A DNA stretch of 64,000 nt. Source: Pomphorhynchus laevis (lineage: Eukaryota > Acanthocephala > Palaeacanthocephala > Echinorhynchida > Pomphorhynchidae). How positions within the stretch are numbered: the stretch's first letter is position 1; every line of letters starts with the position of its first letter. The position numbers and the translations under genes were made by a program. The notes under the pieces are model-generated. The model worked only from the letters and a program-made list of their open reading frames with translations, was not told the DNA's origin and did not search any database. This document shows positions 20,610-32,699 of the stretch, in pieces. The stretch covers positions 62,001-126,000 of the forward strand of contig WNNJ02000319.1 in NCBI GenBank assembly GCA_012934845.2, written 5' to 3'.

Positions 20610-23075
20610 GTTGTCTTATCCACTGCCAGGCCATATGGATCCGATCCCTCCAGCCTACACCAGTGAGCCCCTTTCCGTCTTAACCACTCAGAGTAGCTCA
20701 CACACCTGTGGGTCTAGGCGAGGCGTACAATGGTAGGTAATCTCGAGATGAGAAGCTTCAGAAACATTGGTCTTTGTTCTGGGGGATGTCTTCTAGAAAA
20801 GAAGACCAATCCCGAGATTGCTCAGGTACCCCAGAGGCGCACCTGAGCTTTCTCACTTAATGACAGATGCTCAGCTCGTTTTAGGGCCTATATAGCACTC
20901 TTCAGTACACTCTTGAATTTATTCAAGTCTGAATCAGTCAACCATTTAAACGTAATGGTACAGCCAAGGTATTTTACTCGATGTGTAAAGGTAGGGAGTG
21001 GTTAAATGCTCAATAGAGAAGAGAGAGTTGATATTGCTAGTCTCTATTTTTTATTCGTCACAGGGGCACCATTAAATACAACCACCTGCAATTTTGTTGA
21101 GTATACAATAAGATTGGACGTGATTAACTGGTATTTTAATCTTAAAAAGAAAAGGCTGATGTCGGTGACTATATCTATTCACCTGCGTCCAGAGAACATG
21201 AATGTGTTATCATCAGAGTATACCACTAAATGTTGATCGCGTTTACATTTCTTAAAGAGTACGATAGAAGCAGCAAGATATAAGATAGGAGATAGTTGGG
21301 AACCGTGAGGCACACCTGTAATAGGGTGAAACTGACAAGCATCAGGGTCGTCTTTATAAAAGAACTGCCTGGTGTACAGCAGTATCACAATCCTGTTAAC
21401 AATTCTCGGAGGCAACCTGAGGAACTTAAGAAAAGAGATAACAAAGGGAATGGAAATGCGGTCAAATGCAGCGAAAAATCAAGGGAAACAGCCACAACGA
21501 GATGTGACTGTTGTTTTGGCATTACCGGTGCTCCTCGTCAACTGTCGAATGGACCAAGTGACCTTTGATAAACCAATGAAAACCTGGTGGGATTAAGTTA
21601 CATCTTTTTTAAATGGTCGCGGATTCAACGCTCAAGCGCTTTTTCTTAGGAGATAAGGGAATTTTGTATCGAAATAGGACGCAGATTTTTGGGATATGAG
21701 ATAACTTTTCTCTCTGATAAAAATATTCTCCGGCTAATATTGATGCCGGCAACATTGGAGGGGAAGGTTAACAGCAGCGTAATGGCGACCTCCTTTCTCT
21801 GAATGTCTGTCGAAAGCTGACAGACTAGTGGAGAGTGGCGCATGGGATCAGGAGGTACCTGGAAGTGGATCCCAGGCATTGAGGATATTGGTAACCGATA
21901 AATCCCTGTTCCTGAAGTCACCCAAGGCGGACTGGTTGCGGTGATTGAGTGGCTCCATAATTATGTAGGGTTGGCGACTCCTCCAAAACTTTGTCGAGGT
22001 TTATTCTGCTAATCTAAACATATTGATGTTGGCAACATTGGAGGGAGAGGTTAACAGAAACGTAATGGCAACCTCCTTTCTCTGACTGTCTGTCAAAAGC
22101 TGACAGATCCTAGTGGAGAGTGGCGCATGAGATCTGGAGGTGCCCTGAAGTGGATCCCAGGCATTGAGGATATTGGTAACCGATAAATCCCTACTCCTGA
22201 AGTCACCCAAGGCGGGACTGGTTGCGGAGATTGAGTGGCTCCATAATTATGTGGGGTTAACGACTCCTCTAAAACTTTGTCAAGGCCTATTCTGCTAATC
22301 TAACCATACGCCTTCTCCTTCCAATAGACAAACTTCCCCTTCTTCAATATCTTTCAGAAGGAAGACTGATATGGATTAAGACGAGCAATGATCGCCTTAT
22401 TTCTACCCAGCTGAAACCTATATCTGGAGCTAAAGTATTCTTTCGAGAGGGCTTGTCTGGGGAAACAGAAAGATTGGGAAGGCTTAGTATTTTACCTAGG
22501 ACCTTGAGTATTGTTGGGGTGGGATTGAATAAACGTTACCTTTATAGGTTGTCGAAGAGAGATATGAATTAAATAGGGTCATACTTGCATTACATACGAC
22601 TGGTAAAAGTCGGATCACAGCATGGAAGATGGTTACTCTGATTCGATCAAAGTGAAACCTCATACTTAGCAGCGTGTCTTCCTTTAATCGTCAGCGAAGT
22701 AAGTCATGCGAGGTGGACAGTTGCTAACGCGATTGCTCAATACAGGTAGCATTTAGAAGCCTCCTCTCGTGTAGCAGTAGTATGTCCATGCGTGAATTTG
22801 TGTTTGTGCATTGAAAGATGGGTACTGGTGGTTTATGTATAATATACACGTTCCTAGATCTGCTAAGTGCTGCATTAATCTAACGACCAGTTCTGTCATT
22901 GAAATCCCCAAGTAGCATGTCATAGCCTCAACCCAATATACGGTCGAGGAGGTCAAGGTTCTTGTGAATCTATCTCGGCCGAATATAGATATTGGCTATA
23001 CTCGTGCGTTTACCGTTCTTCCAGAGTGTTATCGCTAAACAAGACAGAGCTGGGCAAGAATTTAAAAGAAGAGAT
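20610..23075 (-). mobile_element. I/R1-like LINE, copy 2 (degenerate)
   Basis: Minus strand. The endonuclease remnant lies at 22956-22753 (TELVVRLMQHLADLGTCILY). RT pieces are at 21921-21646 (ISRRIFLSERK, SIQNSLIS) and 21415-21179 (FHPITGVPHGSQLSPILYLA, VVYSDDNTFMFSG; the YADD box is mutated to YSDD). The 3' region to about 20610 matches copy 3. A 283-bp internal tandem duplication (21738-22020 and 22021-22303) is private to this copy. Confidence 0.8.
21738..22303. repeat. 283-bp tandem duplication within LINE copy 2
   Basis: ATTGATGxxGGCAACATTGG starts each unit (21739 and 22022); the units differ at roughly a tenth of positions, so the duplication is not recent. Confidence 0.85.
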
Positions 23076-23154
23076 GAATTGAATTTGAATGAGGAATGCC
23101 ACGGTGTGATAACATTTAAATTAGAAGAATGGCAAAAAACCATCGCAAAATTTA

Positions 23155-23823
23155 TTTAATTGAATATTTCGATGCCTAGCTGGCATCATCTTCAGTAATC
23201 TGAAATGAAGGCACAAAAGTATACACGTCAAATAAAAAAGAAGAAAAAGACGAAACATGTCAAAACAAGGAAAACCTGCGCCAATCTCGTCAACCCTGCT
23301 ATGTAATACCACCCAACATGATATGATACCCATCCTTCTCATTTAACTTCGTCTTGAGATCTTGGATGAACAGTGATTCAAGAATCTGTCGTTGGAAGGC
23401 TTGTTGTTGATGAGCTAGGACTTTAACTTCATCAAAGTTAATTGTGTTCCCAGTCAAAAGGGAATATTCAGCAACAGCAGAGTGATCCGCCGTATGCAGA
23501 TAAGTACGATGTTCTTTTATTCTTGTCTTTAACATACGACCGGTTTGACCTACATAAAATTCCACACGATCGCAACAATCAATTCCATAAACCAATCCTT
23601 TTTTAATAACACGTTTACACATACTTATCAAATTACCAATTGTTATTCGTTTCCCTTCGTTAATGATTAAGTCAATAGGGAGGTGTGATATCATTATCAA
23701 TCTCTTCAATTGTAATGTTAACGAGCGTGACAACCAGCCGAACGAGGAAATTGTACATAGCAATTTTAATTTTTGGGGACTAATCAATTTATCACTGGGA
23801 TGGTAAAAACGAGACTCGATCAT
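23155..23823 (-). mobile_element. Penelope-like element, GIY-YIG end with hammerhead-like motif
   Basis: Open frame 23823-23299 encodes the PLE linker (PSDKLISPQKLKLL), the GIY-YIG domain (GLVYGIDCCDRVEFYVGQTG, KTRIKEHRTYLH) and a C-terminal helix (ILESLFIQDLKTKLNEKDGY). The RT that should precede it is absent on this strand; a PLE RT of the opposite orientation starts 20 bp away. Confidence 0.85.
23167..23195 (-). ncRNA. Hammerhead-like motif in PLE 3' region
   Basis: Minus strand CTGAAGA, extra T, hairpin GATGCC-AGCTA-GGCATC, then GAAATATTC. It lies about 105 nt past the GIY-YIG stop. Confidence 0.45.
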
Positions 23824-23844
23824 TTCGGCAATACGCTTTAAGAA

Positions 23845-24606
23845 AATGTCCCTCTACGACCCATTGTATCTATGGTTGTTGCATTTAATTTCGGCGCAAG
23901 AAAAATTATTTTCAACCTATTACAGACAATAGTGACTAACATAGATTCTAAAATTTCCAACGGCCATGATTTTGTTCAGAAAATTAAATCTCTTAACATT
24001 TGGGACATAAGCAATTATTCTGTTTTCACGTTGGATGTTGAATCCTTGTTTACGAATGTACCGGTAACTGAGGCTATTGATGTGGCCATTAATGTCCTTG
24101 ATGGGACATGGGGGAATGCTAATAATCGTTTGATAGTTAAAAAGTTTTTTGAGTTTGCCACCATTACGAATTGTAAATTCAATGATCAGCTATATGAGCA
24201 AATATGGGGGATTGGCCATGGGTTCTCCGCTTGGGCCGGCCTTAGCTGATATCTTTATAGCAGATCTAGAAAGTAGAGGGATTAGCATTTACCCATTAAA
24301 ACCAGTGTGATGGTATCGATACATCGATGATGTTTTTATGATCTTGCCCGGTTATTTCTCCAGTGCTAACGAGTTTATTATGCATCTGAATGGCTTACAT
24401 CCACGTATCCGGTGTAAGGTACCCTGGCCAATTGATAGCAGTATCAGTTTCTTGGATGTTAAGATTAACCTGGTTAATCTGGGTAATTTTACTACTTTTG
24501 TATTTCGAAAACCTACAGAAACTAACCTGTATATCCCTTGGAGTAGTAATCACTATGCTAACACAAAATTGGGTGAATTTAGAAGCTTTTGTATTAGAGC
24601 TTATAA
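23845..24606 (+). mobile_element. Penelope-like element, RT part
   Basis: RT palm in two overlapping frames: TLDVESLFTNVPVTEAIDV near 24030, AMGSPLGPALADIFIADLE at about 24220-24275, WYRYIDDVFMI at 24310-24345 (catalytic YIDD), FLDVKINL near 24450 and FRKPTETNLYIPWSSNHYAN near 24510. The thumb is cut at 24606 by insertion of a CR1/L2-group LINE; no continuation was found past 26790. Confidence 0.85.
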
Positions 24607-26790
24607 AAAAGATTTATTTTAAGGTGGCAAATGCGTGCCAGCGCACGCTTACATGACCACAACAAAACAAAACTGTAAATCAGGTGTCGAGAATGTGTGA
24701 ACGGAGGAGGTGTTTGAATGTGATAAAAGAGGGGGCGCGGCGGACGTCGAGAGGGAGTTGATTCCAGGCGAATGAGGCAGTGACGAGGAAGGATCGGAGA
24801 CGGTAATTGTTGGAGTAATTAGGAACGTGGAGTAAGAGGGTATGACAGGAACGAAGCGATAGCGAGGTGGGGCGAGTGTCGTCTAAGAAAGGAAGGTTGA
24901 TGAACGATGGGGAGCCGACAGCGATGAGACGAAAAGTAACGAGAAGAAGGCGGAGTTTGATGCGGATGTGGATGGTGAACCAGGAGAGTTGGGCAAAATA
25001 TGTAGATGTGTGGTCGAAGCGACGGAGACGAAAGAGCACTCGAACGGCGGTGTTGATTATTCGTTGTAGGGGTAGGATGATGGATTTTGGAGAATTGGCG
25101 AAAAGGCTAAGGCAGTAATCGATTTTAGGGTAAAGAAGCGATGAAATTAGAGACATACAAGAACGGGAGTCGATAAAGGGGTGGATACGGCGGATGTCGC
25201 GGAGAATTAAGTTAGACGAGCTGACCTTGTCGTGTAATAAGGGTTTAAGGGAAATGTGATCATCGCAATAGAAGCCTAAGAAAGTGAGATTGTGGACTAT
25301 GGGGATGATCGATGAGGCAAAATATACAGTGGGAGGAGATATGTTTGGTTTACGGGGGAGGATCCACATTATTTTGGACTTTTCGGGGTTTAGAACGAGA
25401 TGGAGATTGGAGAGACGTTTGTAGATAGAAGAAAGACAGTTGGAGGCAGAAATGCCGATATCGTGTATGCGATGTGCGGGTGCATGAGCATAGATGATGA
25501 TGTCATCGGCGTATTGCATGACCTTAAAGGAGTAAGGTTTGATAAACGGAGATAGATCGCCAAGCAGAAGAGAGAAAAGCAGGGGACCTAGGACTGAACC
25601 TTGTGGGACCCCGCAAAAAATAGGGATGGGAGGGAGGATGATGAATTAGAACAGACGCGAAAGGAACGGTCGGATAGATATGAGGCGAACCATGCTACGG
25701 AGGAGGAAGAAAAGCCGTAATCATAACGAAGGCGAGAAAGGAGGACGGAGTGGTCGACAATGTCGAATGCGGAGGAGAGGTCGATGGAGATGAGAACACT
25801 ATATAGAGCCTTGTCTCGAGAAATGAGTAAGTCGTTGTACACTTTTATGCATGCGATTTCTGTCGAGTGATTAGAGCGGAAAGCGGATTGGAAAGGAGGG
25901 TACAGATTGGATGAGGAGAGATAAGCGTTGATCTGTATTAAGATGAGGGGTTCTAAGAGCTTAGAAAGAGTACGGAATAGTGAAATGGGGGTGATAGCTA
26001 GAAGGAAGGGAGGGGTCGGGCGATTGTTTCTTAAGGAGGGGACGAACGATTGCGAATTTCCAGTGTGAAAGGAAGATACGACTGCGGATGGACGAGTTAA
26101 ACAAGGTTGTGAGAAATGGGGATATCGATGAGCATATATATTTTAATATGTGAGGAGGCAGGGGATCGACAGGTGATGTTTTGTTGGGTAAGGACATGAG
26201 GACAGATGATACTTCTGTAGGTGAGACAGTGAGAATATGAAAGAAATCACGTCTGAGAGAGCGGTGATAGACTCGAAAAGCATGGCGGAGTCGACGCTTT
26301 GAGAGTAGGCATTGGATGTCAAACCATGGGGCACGGTGCAAGCGACGGTGTCGGTGAGACTTGAAGGGCAAGAGAAGATCGAGAGTGGATGTGAGTTCAT
26401 AGTCGAAAAGAAAGGCGAGATCGTGAGGAGATGAATATGTTATTGTGGGATGGGATAGGGACGATTTGTGTAATACAGAGCGAAGAAGGGAGAGGTTAAG
26501 ATTTCTCCAAGGGCGACGTAGGATTGTAGGTGTGTGAGGAGGGGTGTAGTTGTGAGTGAGATCAAGGGTGACGAGAAAGTGATCGGATAGACCAGGATCA
26601 AAGTTGGACAGTGAAGTGTATGCAGCAAAATGATCAGGGACGGCGATGATGTCGAGTGCCCCACCAAGGATATGTGTGGGGGCAGTGGAGATTAGTTTGT
26701 AATTGTAGTTGGATAGAATGTTGATGAAGTGGGGGGGGCGGTCTTGGCGGATGTTTAAGTCGCCTATTAACACTGCACATTTTTCCTCTT
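24607..26790 (-). mobile_element. CR1/L2-group LINE, longest copy
   Basis: Minus strand from 26773: endonuclease C-terminal part (MLIGDLNIRQD, LSDHFLVTLDL), linker, an internal deletion near 26220, then RT: SHWKFAIVRPLLKKQSPDP, DLSSAFDIVDHSVLLSRLRY, LLLGDLSPFIKPYSFKVMQY and YADDIIIYAH at about 25520-25490, LVLNPEKSKIMW, LTFLGFYCDD and the thumb to 24680. The last frame (25519-24680) is open for 279 residues. Two frame changes separate the blocks. The 3' end GTGCGCTGGCACGC...TTAAAATAAATC marks the insertion point at 24607. Confidence 0.88.
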
Positions 26791-27029
26791 GACGTGTAAT
26801 TTACAAAAACGCAAACAGTTATCTATCAATAACTGGTTCAAAGAATACAGGCACTGGACAAAGTTGAAGTGGTAAAGATAAAAGATGCAAATCATATGCT
26901 ATAAAAAACAACAACAACGATTTTATTAAATAATAAATAACAAGCATGCAATACAACAAACAGTTAAGTCAAGTCAGATAATTAGACAAATCGAATCGCA
27001 CAACAACATTCAATCTTCAGTTCCAGAAT

Positions 27030-28440
27030 CTTCAGTCTTCAAAGTTACGGCCTCAAATCCATGGGGATCTGAGCCCCCCAACCAATCCAACACGCCGCTT
27101 TCCGACTGAACCACCCGGGGTCTTTCACCCCCGAAGAGACCAGTCAGCGCGACTATATTGGGTAAGCGTGGAAGAGACCAGTCTTTGCTCTGGGGGACGT
27201 CCTCAAGAGAAGAAGACTAATCCCGAGATAGCCCAAGTGCCCCAGAGGCGCACCTGGGTATTCCCATTCAACGACAGATGCTGGGCCCGTTTCAGAGCCC
27301 AACTAGCTCTCTTCAGGATACGTTTAAGTCTATCCAGGTCAGCTTTCGCCGACCAGTTCACCGAAACAGTGAACCCCAGGTATTTTACTCGACTTGTGAA
27401 GGTAGGGAGTGGATCAGAGGCAAATAAGGAGGCAAGAGCAGAGAGTGCTAGTCTCTTAAGCTTATGCTTCGTCGCAGGGGAGCCATGAAAGACAACCACC
27501 TGCGATTTGGCGGTGTTTAGAATAAGATTAGATTTGGGTAACTGGTCTTTTAATCTTTAAAAGAAACGGCTGATGTTAGAGACTACGTCCTTACACCTGC
27601 GTCCAGAGAACAGGGCTGTGGTGCCATCAGGGTACACCACTAGACGTTGATCACGCTGCTTAAATATTTTAAAGAGGTTTATGGAGGCAGCAAGATACAA
27701 GACAGGAGAAAGAGGTGAACCTTGAGGCACACCCGTAATAGGGTAGAACTGACGCGCATCAGGGTCGTCTTCGTAATAAAATTGCTTGGTGTACAACAGT
27801 TTCTCCACTCTGTTAACAATTCTCGCAGGCAACCGGAGGGACCTGAGAGAAGAGATAACAAAAGGAATGGAGATGCGGTCAAATGCAGCAGAAAAGTCAA
27901 GGAAAACAGCCACAGCAAGTTGATGGCTATTCTCTCGACAGAACTGATGCACTTCACCTACTGCTGAATGGACCGAGCGACCTTTGACGAACCCATGGAA
28001 ACCAGGTGGGATTAAGTTACGCCTACTTAAATGGTCGCGGATTCTACGCGCAAGCGCTTTTTCGTAGATCGAAACGAGGGAATTTTGAATCGAAATGGGC
28101 CGCAGGTCTTTAGGACATGAGACCGGATATTTCTTTGGAATAAAAATTCTACGCTAATGTTGATGCCGGCCACATCGGATGGGGTGGCTAATAGCATTGT
28201 GACGGCCATCTCCCTTCTTTGATCGGCTGTCAAAAGCTGACAGACACGAGAAGAGAGTGGAGCGACGTTTTTGGAGGTGCTGGGAAGAGGCCCCATGCAT
28301 TGAGAATATCCGGAACTGATATATCTCTACTCTTGAAGTCTCCCCAAGGCGGGAGTATAGTGGGTATAAATGTGCTTAGGGATAAATCGAGTAATGTCCT
28401 GGGGGAGATGGATAGACCGCGTCTCCTGAAGGACTTGCTA
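27030..28440 (-). mobile_element. I/R1-like LINE, copy 3, internally deleted
   Basis: RT frames 27952-27557 (VFLDFSAAFDRISIPFVIS, FYPITGVPQGSPLSPVLYLA; YADD reads YPDG) and 27499-27203 (FTSRVKYLGFTVSVNWSAK). An endonuclease remnant at 28440-28335 is joined straight to the RT, so about half of the 5' ORF is missing. It is the least decayed copy of this family in the RT thumb. Confidence 0.82.
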
Positions 28441-28469
28441 TAAAAAAACGAAAATTTTCACTAGTATTA

Positions 28470-29157
28470 ATACAAATTTGAAGTACAACGTAAAGGGCAT
28501 CAACACATGCAAAAACAAATGTGCGGTATCTTTGTACATGCACTACATGTGATGAACAGTGCGTCGGTGAAACTAGAAATCAAATAAATATTCGAATGAT
28601 TAACCGACGTGCTGATATAAAGGCAAATCGTGCTACTGCATATTGACATGTATCGACGTAATCAATCACTTATTACATTTATTAGCGCTAAGGGGTAATG
28701 AAGGTAACATACAAAGTACTGCTAAAAGAAAGCAAAAGGAATTCTATTACTATGCCATTAAATACAGAATTAGGAAGCCTTCTTGATTTAGCAAAAATTA
28801 GTTCAATATTTTAGCAAGATTTTGTTGATAGTTGTATTTATGTAATTTTCGTTGATATTTTGTAGATTATATTCCTGAAGAAGGACAAACAGTGGTCGAA
28901 AGCTTAAAAACAATTAGAATAACTATTGTCTTTGTATTATTTGGTTTAAAACTTTATTTTAAGGATTATATTCAAGTATCCATAAACGGATCCCAAAACT
29001 GATTTAAATTTTTGTATTCTAACGGTGGTCGAAAGCTTAAAAACTATTAGAATAACTATTGTCTTTGCATTATTTGGTTTAAAACTTTATTTTAAGGATT
29101 ATATACAAGTATCCATAAACGGATCCCAAAACTGATTTAAATTTTTGTATATTGTTA
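28470..29157 (+). mobile_element. Penelope-like element, GIY-YIG remnant and repeated 3' end
   Basis: 28510-28645 encodes a decayed GIY-YIG core: CTTCDEQCVGETRNQI, RMINRRADIKANRAT. Beyond the coding part, 28875-28901 has CTGAAGA...GGTCGAAA, and the 133-bp terminal sequence is present twice in tandem (28892-29024, 29025-29157), as expected of the terminal repeats PLEs form. Confidence 0.7.
28892..29157. repeat. 133-bp tandem pair of PLE 3' ends
   Basis: Both units start GTGGTCGAAAGCTTAAAAAC and end near TTTAAATTTTTGTAT; they differ at only a few bases. Confidence 0.88.
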
Positions 29158-29799
29158 TTGTTATAAAGTTGAAGTTGTAAAGATAAAAAATTGAAAATAG
29201 ATAAATCTTTTATAAATTAGAAAGTAAATAAAATTTATTTATTTATATATGGCATAGTATGAAATGCTTTTAGTTCATATTTATTTCTTTTTATGACACT
29301 AAGAAAAACATTAAATTAAAGTTCGTAGTAAGAGTGAATTCGAATATTTCAAATAGTCAAAAATTTAAATGTTTGGATTGGAGCTGCTTCTGGATTTTGA
29401 TATTGAGAAATTTGGTTTTTAATAAATAACATTAAAACCAAATGTTGTTTCTAATGTTATTTAATGTTGTTTTAATGATATCTGACTTGGTTTAAAATTC
29501 TTGATGATCTTTTACAGTTGATTGAAGTAAACAAATATTTTGATTGAAGTAAATTGAATAAATAAAACGAAATACTTGTTTGTCAGATGTAACCATATTT
29601 GTTTTTAGAAAAATATTTCTATTGACTTGGCTAATTCAAATATGGATTTATTTTATTATTATGGATTTAACTCCGTTTAATAATTATAAAATAAACAAAC
29701 ACCATTTAATAATCATCAAAAGGTGCAAGTAATTTTGAATAATTATGCTGTTTGTTGACAAAAATAACACCTACAAAAATACAAACTAAAACTCATCTC
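29158..29799. other. AT-rich flank of the HAD gene, nothing recognised
   Basis: About 640 bp below 30% GC with no domain or repeat recognised; it would contain the 3' UTR of the minus-strand hydrolase. Confidence 0.45.
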
Positions 29800-30498
29800 C
29801 TAGATAATCGTCCGAGCCAGTTCATATAACGTTAAATCTTCTTTGCTTGATTGGCAATTTGTCAATATTGCATTCATTCCTACCGCACATGGGGCTAAAT
29901 AATCGTTATGATAATCGTCCCCTATATGTAGAACATCTTTTGCTTCGAATACTTTCAGTTTAGTCAACACACGACGAAACATTTCACTATTAGGCTTACC
30001 AACACCTACATTCTTGGGTATGAAAACATCATGAAAAAAGCTTCTAATTCCCACATTCTCCAAAATGTTTTCGATTCGTTCATCAAAATTGGAAACAACA
30101 ATCATTGGTACATTAGATTGTTTTGCAACAGTCAGTAGATTCAATGCATGCGGCAATAGTGACCATTGATCAGATTTCTCATATTCATAATAAATGTGAT
30201 TGGCTAGAGAGTGCAATACGTATTCATCATTTGTGACCTCCTTTGAGTAACATGCGATCACGATCTCACGCCACCACTGTACAGCAGAACATTTATTCAA
30301 ACCATAAAATGGCCGTTCCACACTCATTTCCTGAAATCGTTTCTTGTATCGGCTTTCAAATATACAGCGATCGACATCTCTAATTCCAAATGATTTTGCA
30401 TATTGGGAATATGATTCATACGGCGAGCGTGATGTTTTTAACAGCGTGTTAAGTATATCAAAGGAAATTAAATTAAAGGTCCTTTTCGTTGTTTGCAT
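29800..30498 (-). CDS. HAD-family hydrolase resembling HDHD3
   Basis: A 232-residue open frame with all HAD signatures in order: motif I FDILNTLL (nucleophile Asp14), motif II VVSNFDE (Ser136), motif III Lys168 in VGVGKPN, motif IV HIGDDYHNDY (Asp194/195, Asp199) followed by APCAVGMNAIL. The cap region carries FYGL...QWWREIV, which is diagnostic for the HDHD3 group, and length fits (human HDHD3 is about 250). HADs of this group are predicted phosphatases with unknown substrate. The Asp usually found three residues after the nucleophile is Asn17 here, a possible loss or change of activity. No intron is evident, although a fragmented 5' UTR exon cannot be excluded. It stands alone between AT-rich flanks. 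Confidence 0.88.
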   Translation of the reverse strand: MQTTKRTFNLISFDILNTLLKTSRSPYESYSQYAKSFGIRDVDRCIFESRYKKRFQEMSVERPFYGLNKCSAVQWWREIVIACYSKEVTNDEYVLHSLANHIYYEYEKSDQWSLLPHALNLLTVAKQSNVPMIVVSNFDERIENILENVGIRSFFHDVFIPKNVGVGKPNSEMFRRVLTKLKVFEAKDVLHIGDDYHNDYLAPCAVGMNAILTNCQSSKEDLTLYELARTII

Positions 30499-30673
30499 TA
30501 TGTCAATTCCAAAAACTAAACAAATCTATCATTTATGATCTAGAAAGATAATATTAGCTATATACAGCATAAGATTATATAATATAATTGGATTTATTAT
30601 TTAAATTAAATTATTTGTTGACGATTATTTATTATTATTTATTTAAACAATTATTTAGTAATTTATTAAACAA

Positions 30674-30722
30674 TTATTTAGCAATAATAATTGCTAAATA
30701 ACTTCGATGACTTATCGAAGTT
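30674..30722. repeat. Two abutting perfect hairpins at the border of an RT fragment
   Basis: 12-bp arms 30674-30685 / 30690-30701 (TTATTTAGCAAT) and 9-bp arms 30700-30708 / 30714-30722 (AACTTCGAT), overlapping by two bases. RT coding starts just to the right. Confidence 0.8.
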
Positions 30723-31720
30723 ATCCCACCTGAGGCACTTGAAGCCTATGTAGCGAGTCGACTAATAGCTTTAAATAAAAATCCAGGCGTACGACCTATT
30801 GGAGTGGGTGATATAGTAAGACGAACAATTGGCAAGACAATAATTGAGGTTACAAGGTCGAATCTACAGATTGTATCAGGAAAACTACAAGGTTGTGCCG
30901 GTAAAAGAGGTGGAATCGAATACACCATTCACTCGATACAGCGTCAACTCAGTAGCGACACTAATCTTGCGATTATTTCAGTAGGCGCATCGAACGCGTT
31001 TAACACGGCGAACCGCAAACTGATGCTAGCTAACATCGGTTATGTATTCCCGGCACTGAAAGTAGTTCTTGAGAATTCGTACTACAATGACGCCGTAATG
31101 ACATGTCAAGGAGATGTGATCTTATCACGTGAGGGGTTCACTCAGGGAGATCCCTTCGCTATGGCTGCATTCGCCGTTTCATCGCTAGCACTGATAAAGC
31201 GAATTGAGGCGCATATACCCTTTGTATTCCAACGATGGTATGCTGATGACGGCAATTTTGTTGGGAATCTTGTTGATCTGCAAAGAGTATGGATACTGCT
31301 TAAAGAGATAGGACCACAATATGACTATCATGTCAATCCGGCCAAGACCAAACTCTTGGTCCATAATCACGTTCACGATCTGGAAACCTATACGCTACAA
31401 AACCAAGAAATACAATTACACCGATGCGAATTAAAAATACTGGGGAGCCCTGTTGGTGATACTAATTTCATCGAAAACTTTGTCAAATGGTCAGTTGATG
31501 TTTGGAAAGAGCTCATTACGAATTTGATGTCTATCTCAGAGCTAGACTCACACTCATGCTATGTAGCCTTCGTACATGCTGTTTAAGCAAAATGGATACA
31601 CATCTGTCGCACGACTCTGTGTGACCCCGCGTGGTTTGTGCCCATGACTGACCTCATTTTCAGCGCATTTTCCACTAAAGTTACGGGACACGAACCGATA
31701 TCTACTTAAAAATCTACTGC
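30715..31720 (+). mobile_element. WYADD-type non-LTR reverse transcriptase fragment
   Basis: Open from about 30730 to 31586 (260 residues from 30804). Motifs in order: LNKNPGVRPIGVGDIVRRTI (fingers), VGASNAFNTANRKLM (palm A), GFTQGDPFAMAAFAVS (palm B), RWYADDGNFVGN at 31231-31266 (catalytic box), YDYHVNPAKTKLLV, LKILGSPVGD. A further frame to about 31720 carries a remnant of the thumb. Full-length proteins of this class are longer at both ends. The open frame makes this the best preserved of the three fragments of the class. Confidence 0.8.
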
Positions 31721-31929
31721 GGAAATAATATCTACGATATATACTAAAACGATATCTACTGCGGAAATAATTTAAATATTTTACTCTTGTTTTTCAAATG
31801 CTGGGGATGCGTGCCCATTAGAATTGTACATATATCCCAAAAATATAAAAATTAATAATAAAAAATTATAAAAAAAAACATTTATTTAGTATTTATAATT
31901 ACTTTTTGTTTAATAGTTAGAATTTTATT

Positions 31930-31990
31930 TATCATTATTTTTATTTATATATAATATAAAATACGTAGACTCAGTTAGCAGATATGATTT
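31930..31990 (+). mobile_element. Naiad-like PLE 3' terminus
   Basis: ATACGTAGACTCAGTTAGC tail with the preceding AT-rich stretch. Confidence 0.6.
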
Positions 31991-32243
31991 TAAAGAGACT
32001 AAGTAAAGAAAAACCATTTTTTTACATCTTTACAATATTTTCCGGGCCGTTAGGTGTCAGTCAAAGTGTATTTTCTTGACCGCAAAATGCCAGTTGACTA
32101 AGTATTAAGCTGGCACCTATTGTCAATAAGGCTATTCGTGGAGCGACTTATCAACGTATGTTCTACATTGATCGATGGCTAAATAATCGGCCAGCTTGCA
32201 TCAGCTTTAAAGATAGTCCTTTCATAGACTACTCAGATCCCTC

Positions 32244-32515
32244 CGATGACTCCAACGGCAGATTGGACAATGGACGAAAAGGCGGACGAGAGTCACAAAA
32301 GCCTGTTTCCTTACAGTAGTGATGTTGGATCATTAAAGGATATCGTGAACGGGAGATAGCCGAACAAACAAAATCACTGCGATGACTCCAACGGCAGATT
32401 GGACAATAAACAGAAAGATGGAAAAGAGTATTGGAGACCTGTTTCCTTACAGTAGCGATGTTGGATCATCACAGGATATCGGGAACAGGAGAGAGCCGAA
32501 CTAACCAACCAAGAT
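32244..32515. repeat. 136-bp tandem duplication
   Basis: CGATGACTCCAACGGCAGAT at 32244 and 32380; units diverged by roughly a tenth. No coding function recognised. Confidence 0.75.
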
Positions 32516-32542
32516 AATGAATATGACTATCAAAAAGAAGGA

Positions 32543-32695
32543 AGTGTGAAGGGAAATCGTATATTCCCTTCACACTGGAAATCCGCAATCGTTCGTCCCC
32601 TTTAAAGGAAACAATCGCTCGACCCCTCCATGTCCTCTAGCTATCGCCCCATTAAACTACTCCCTATTCTTTCTAAGCTCTTAGACACCACTCAG
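32543..32695 (+). mobile_element. CR1/L2-group LINE fragment with fold-back at its 5' end
   Basis: Codes for HWKSAIVRPL and SSSYRPIKLLPILSKLLDT, matching 26090-25960 of the long copy. Its first bases are preceded by their own complement (13-bp arms 32543-32555 and 32564-32576, 8-nt spacer). Confidence 0.75.
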
Positions 32696-32699
32696 GGCA

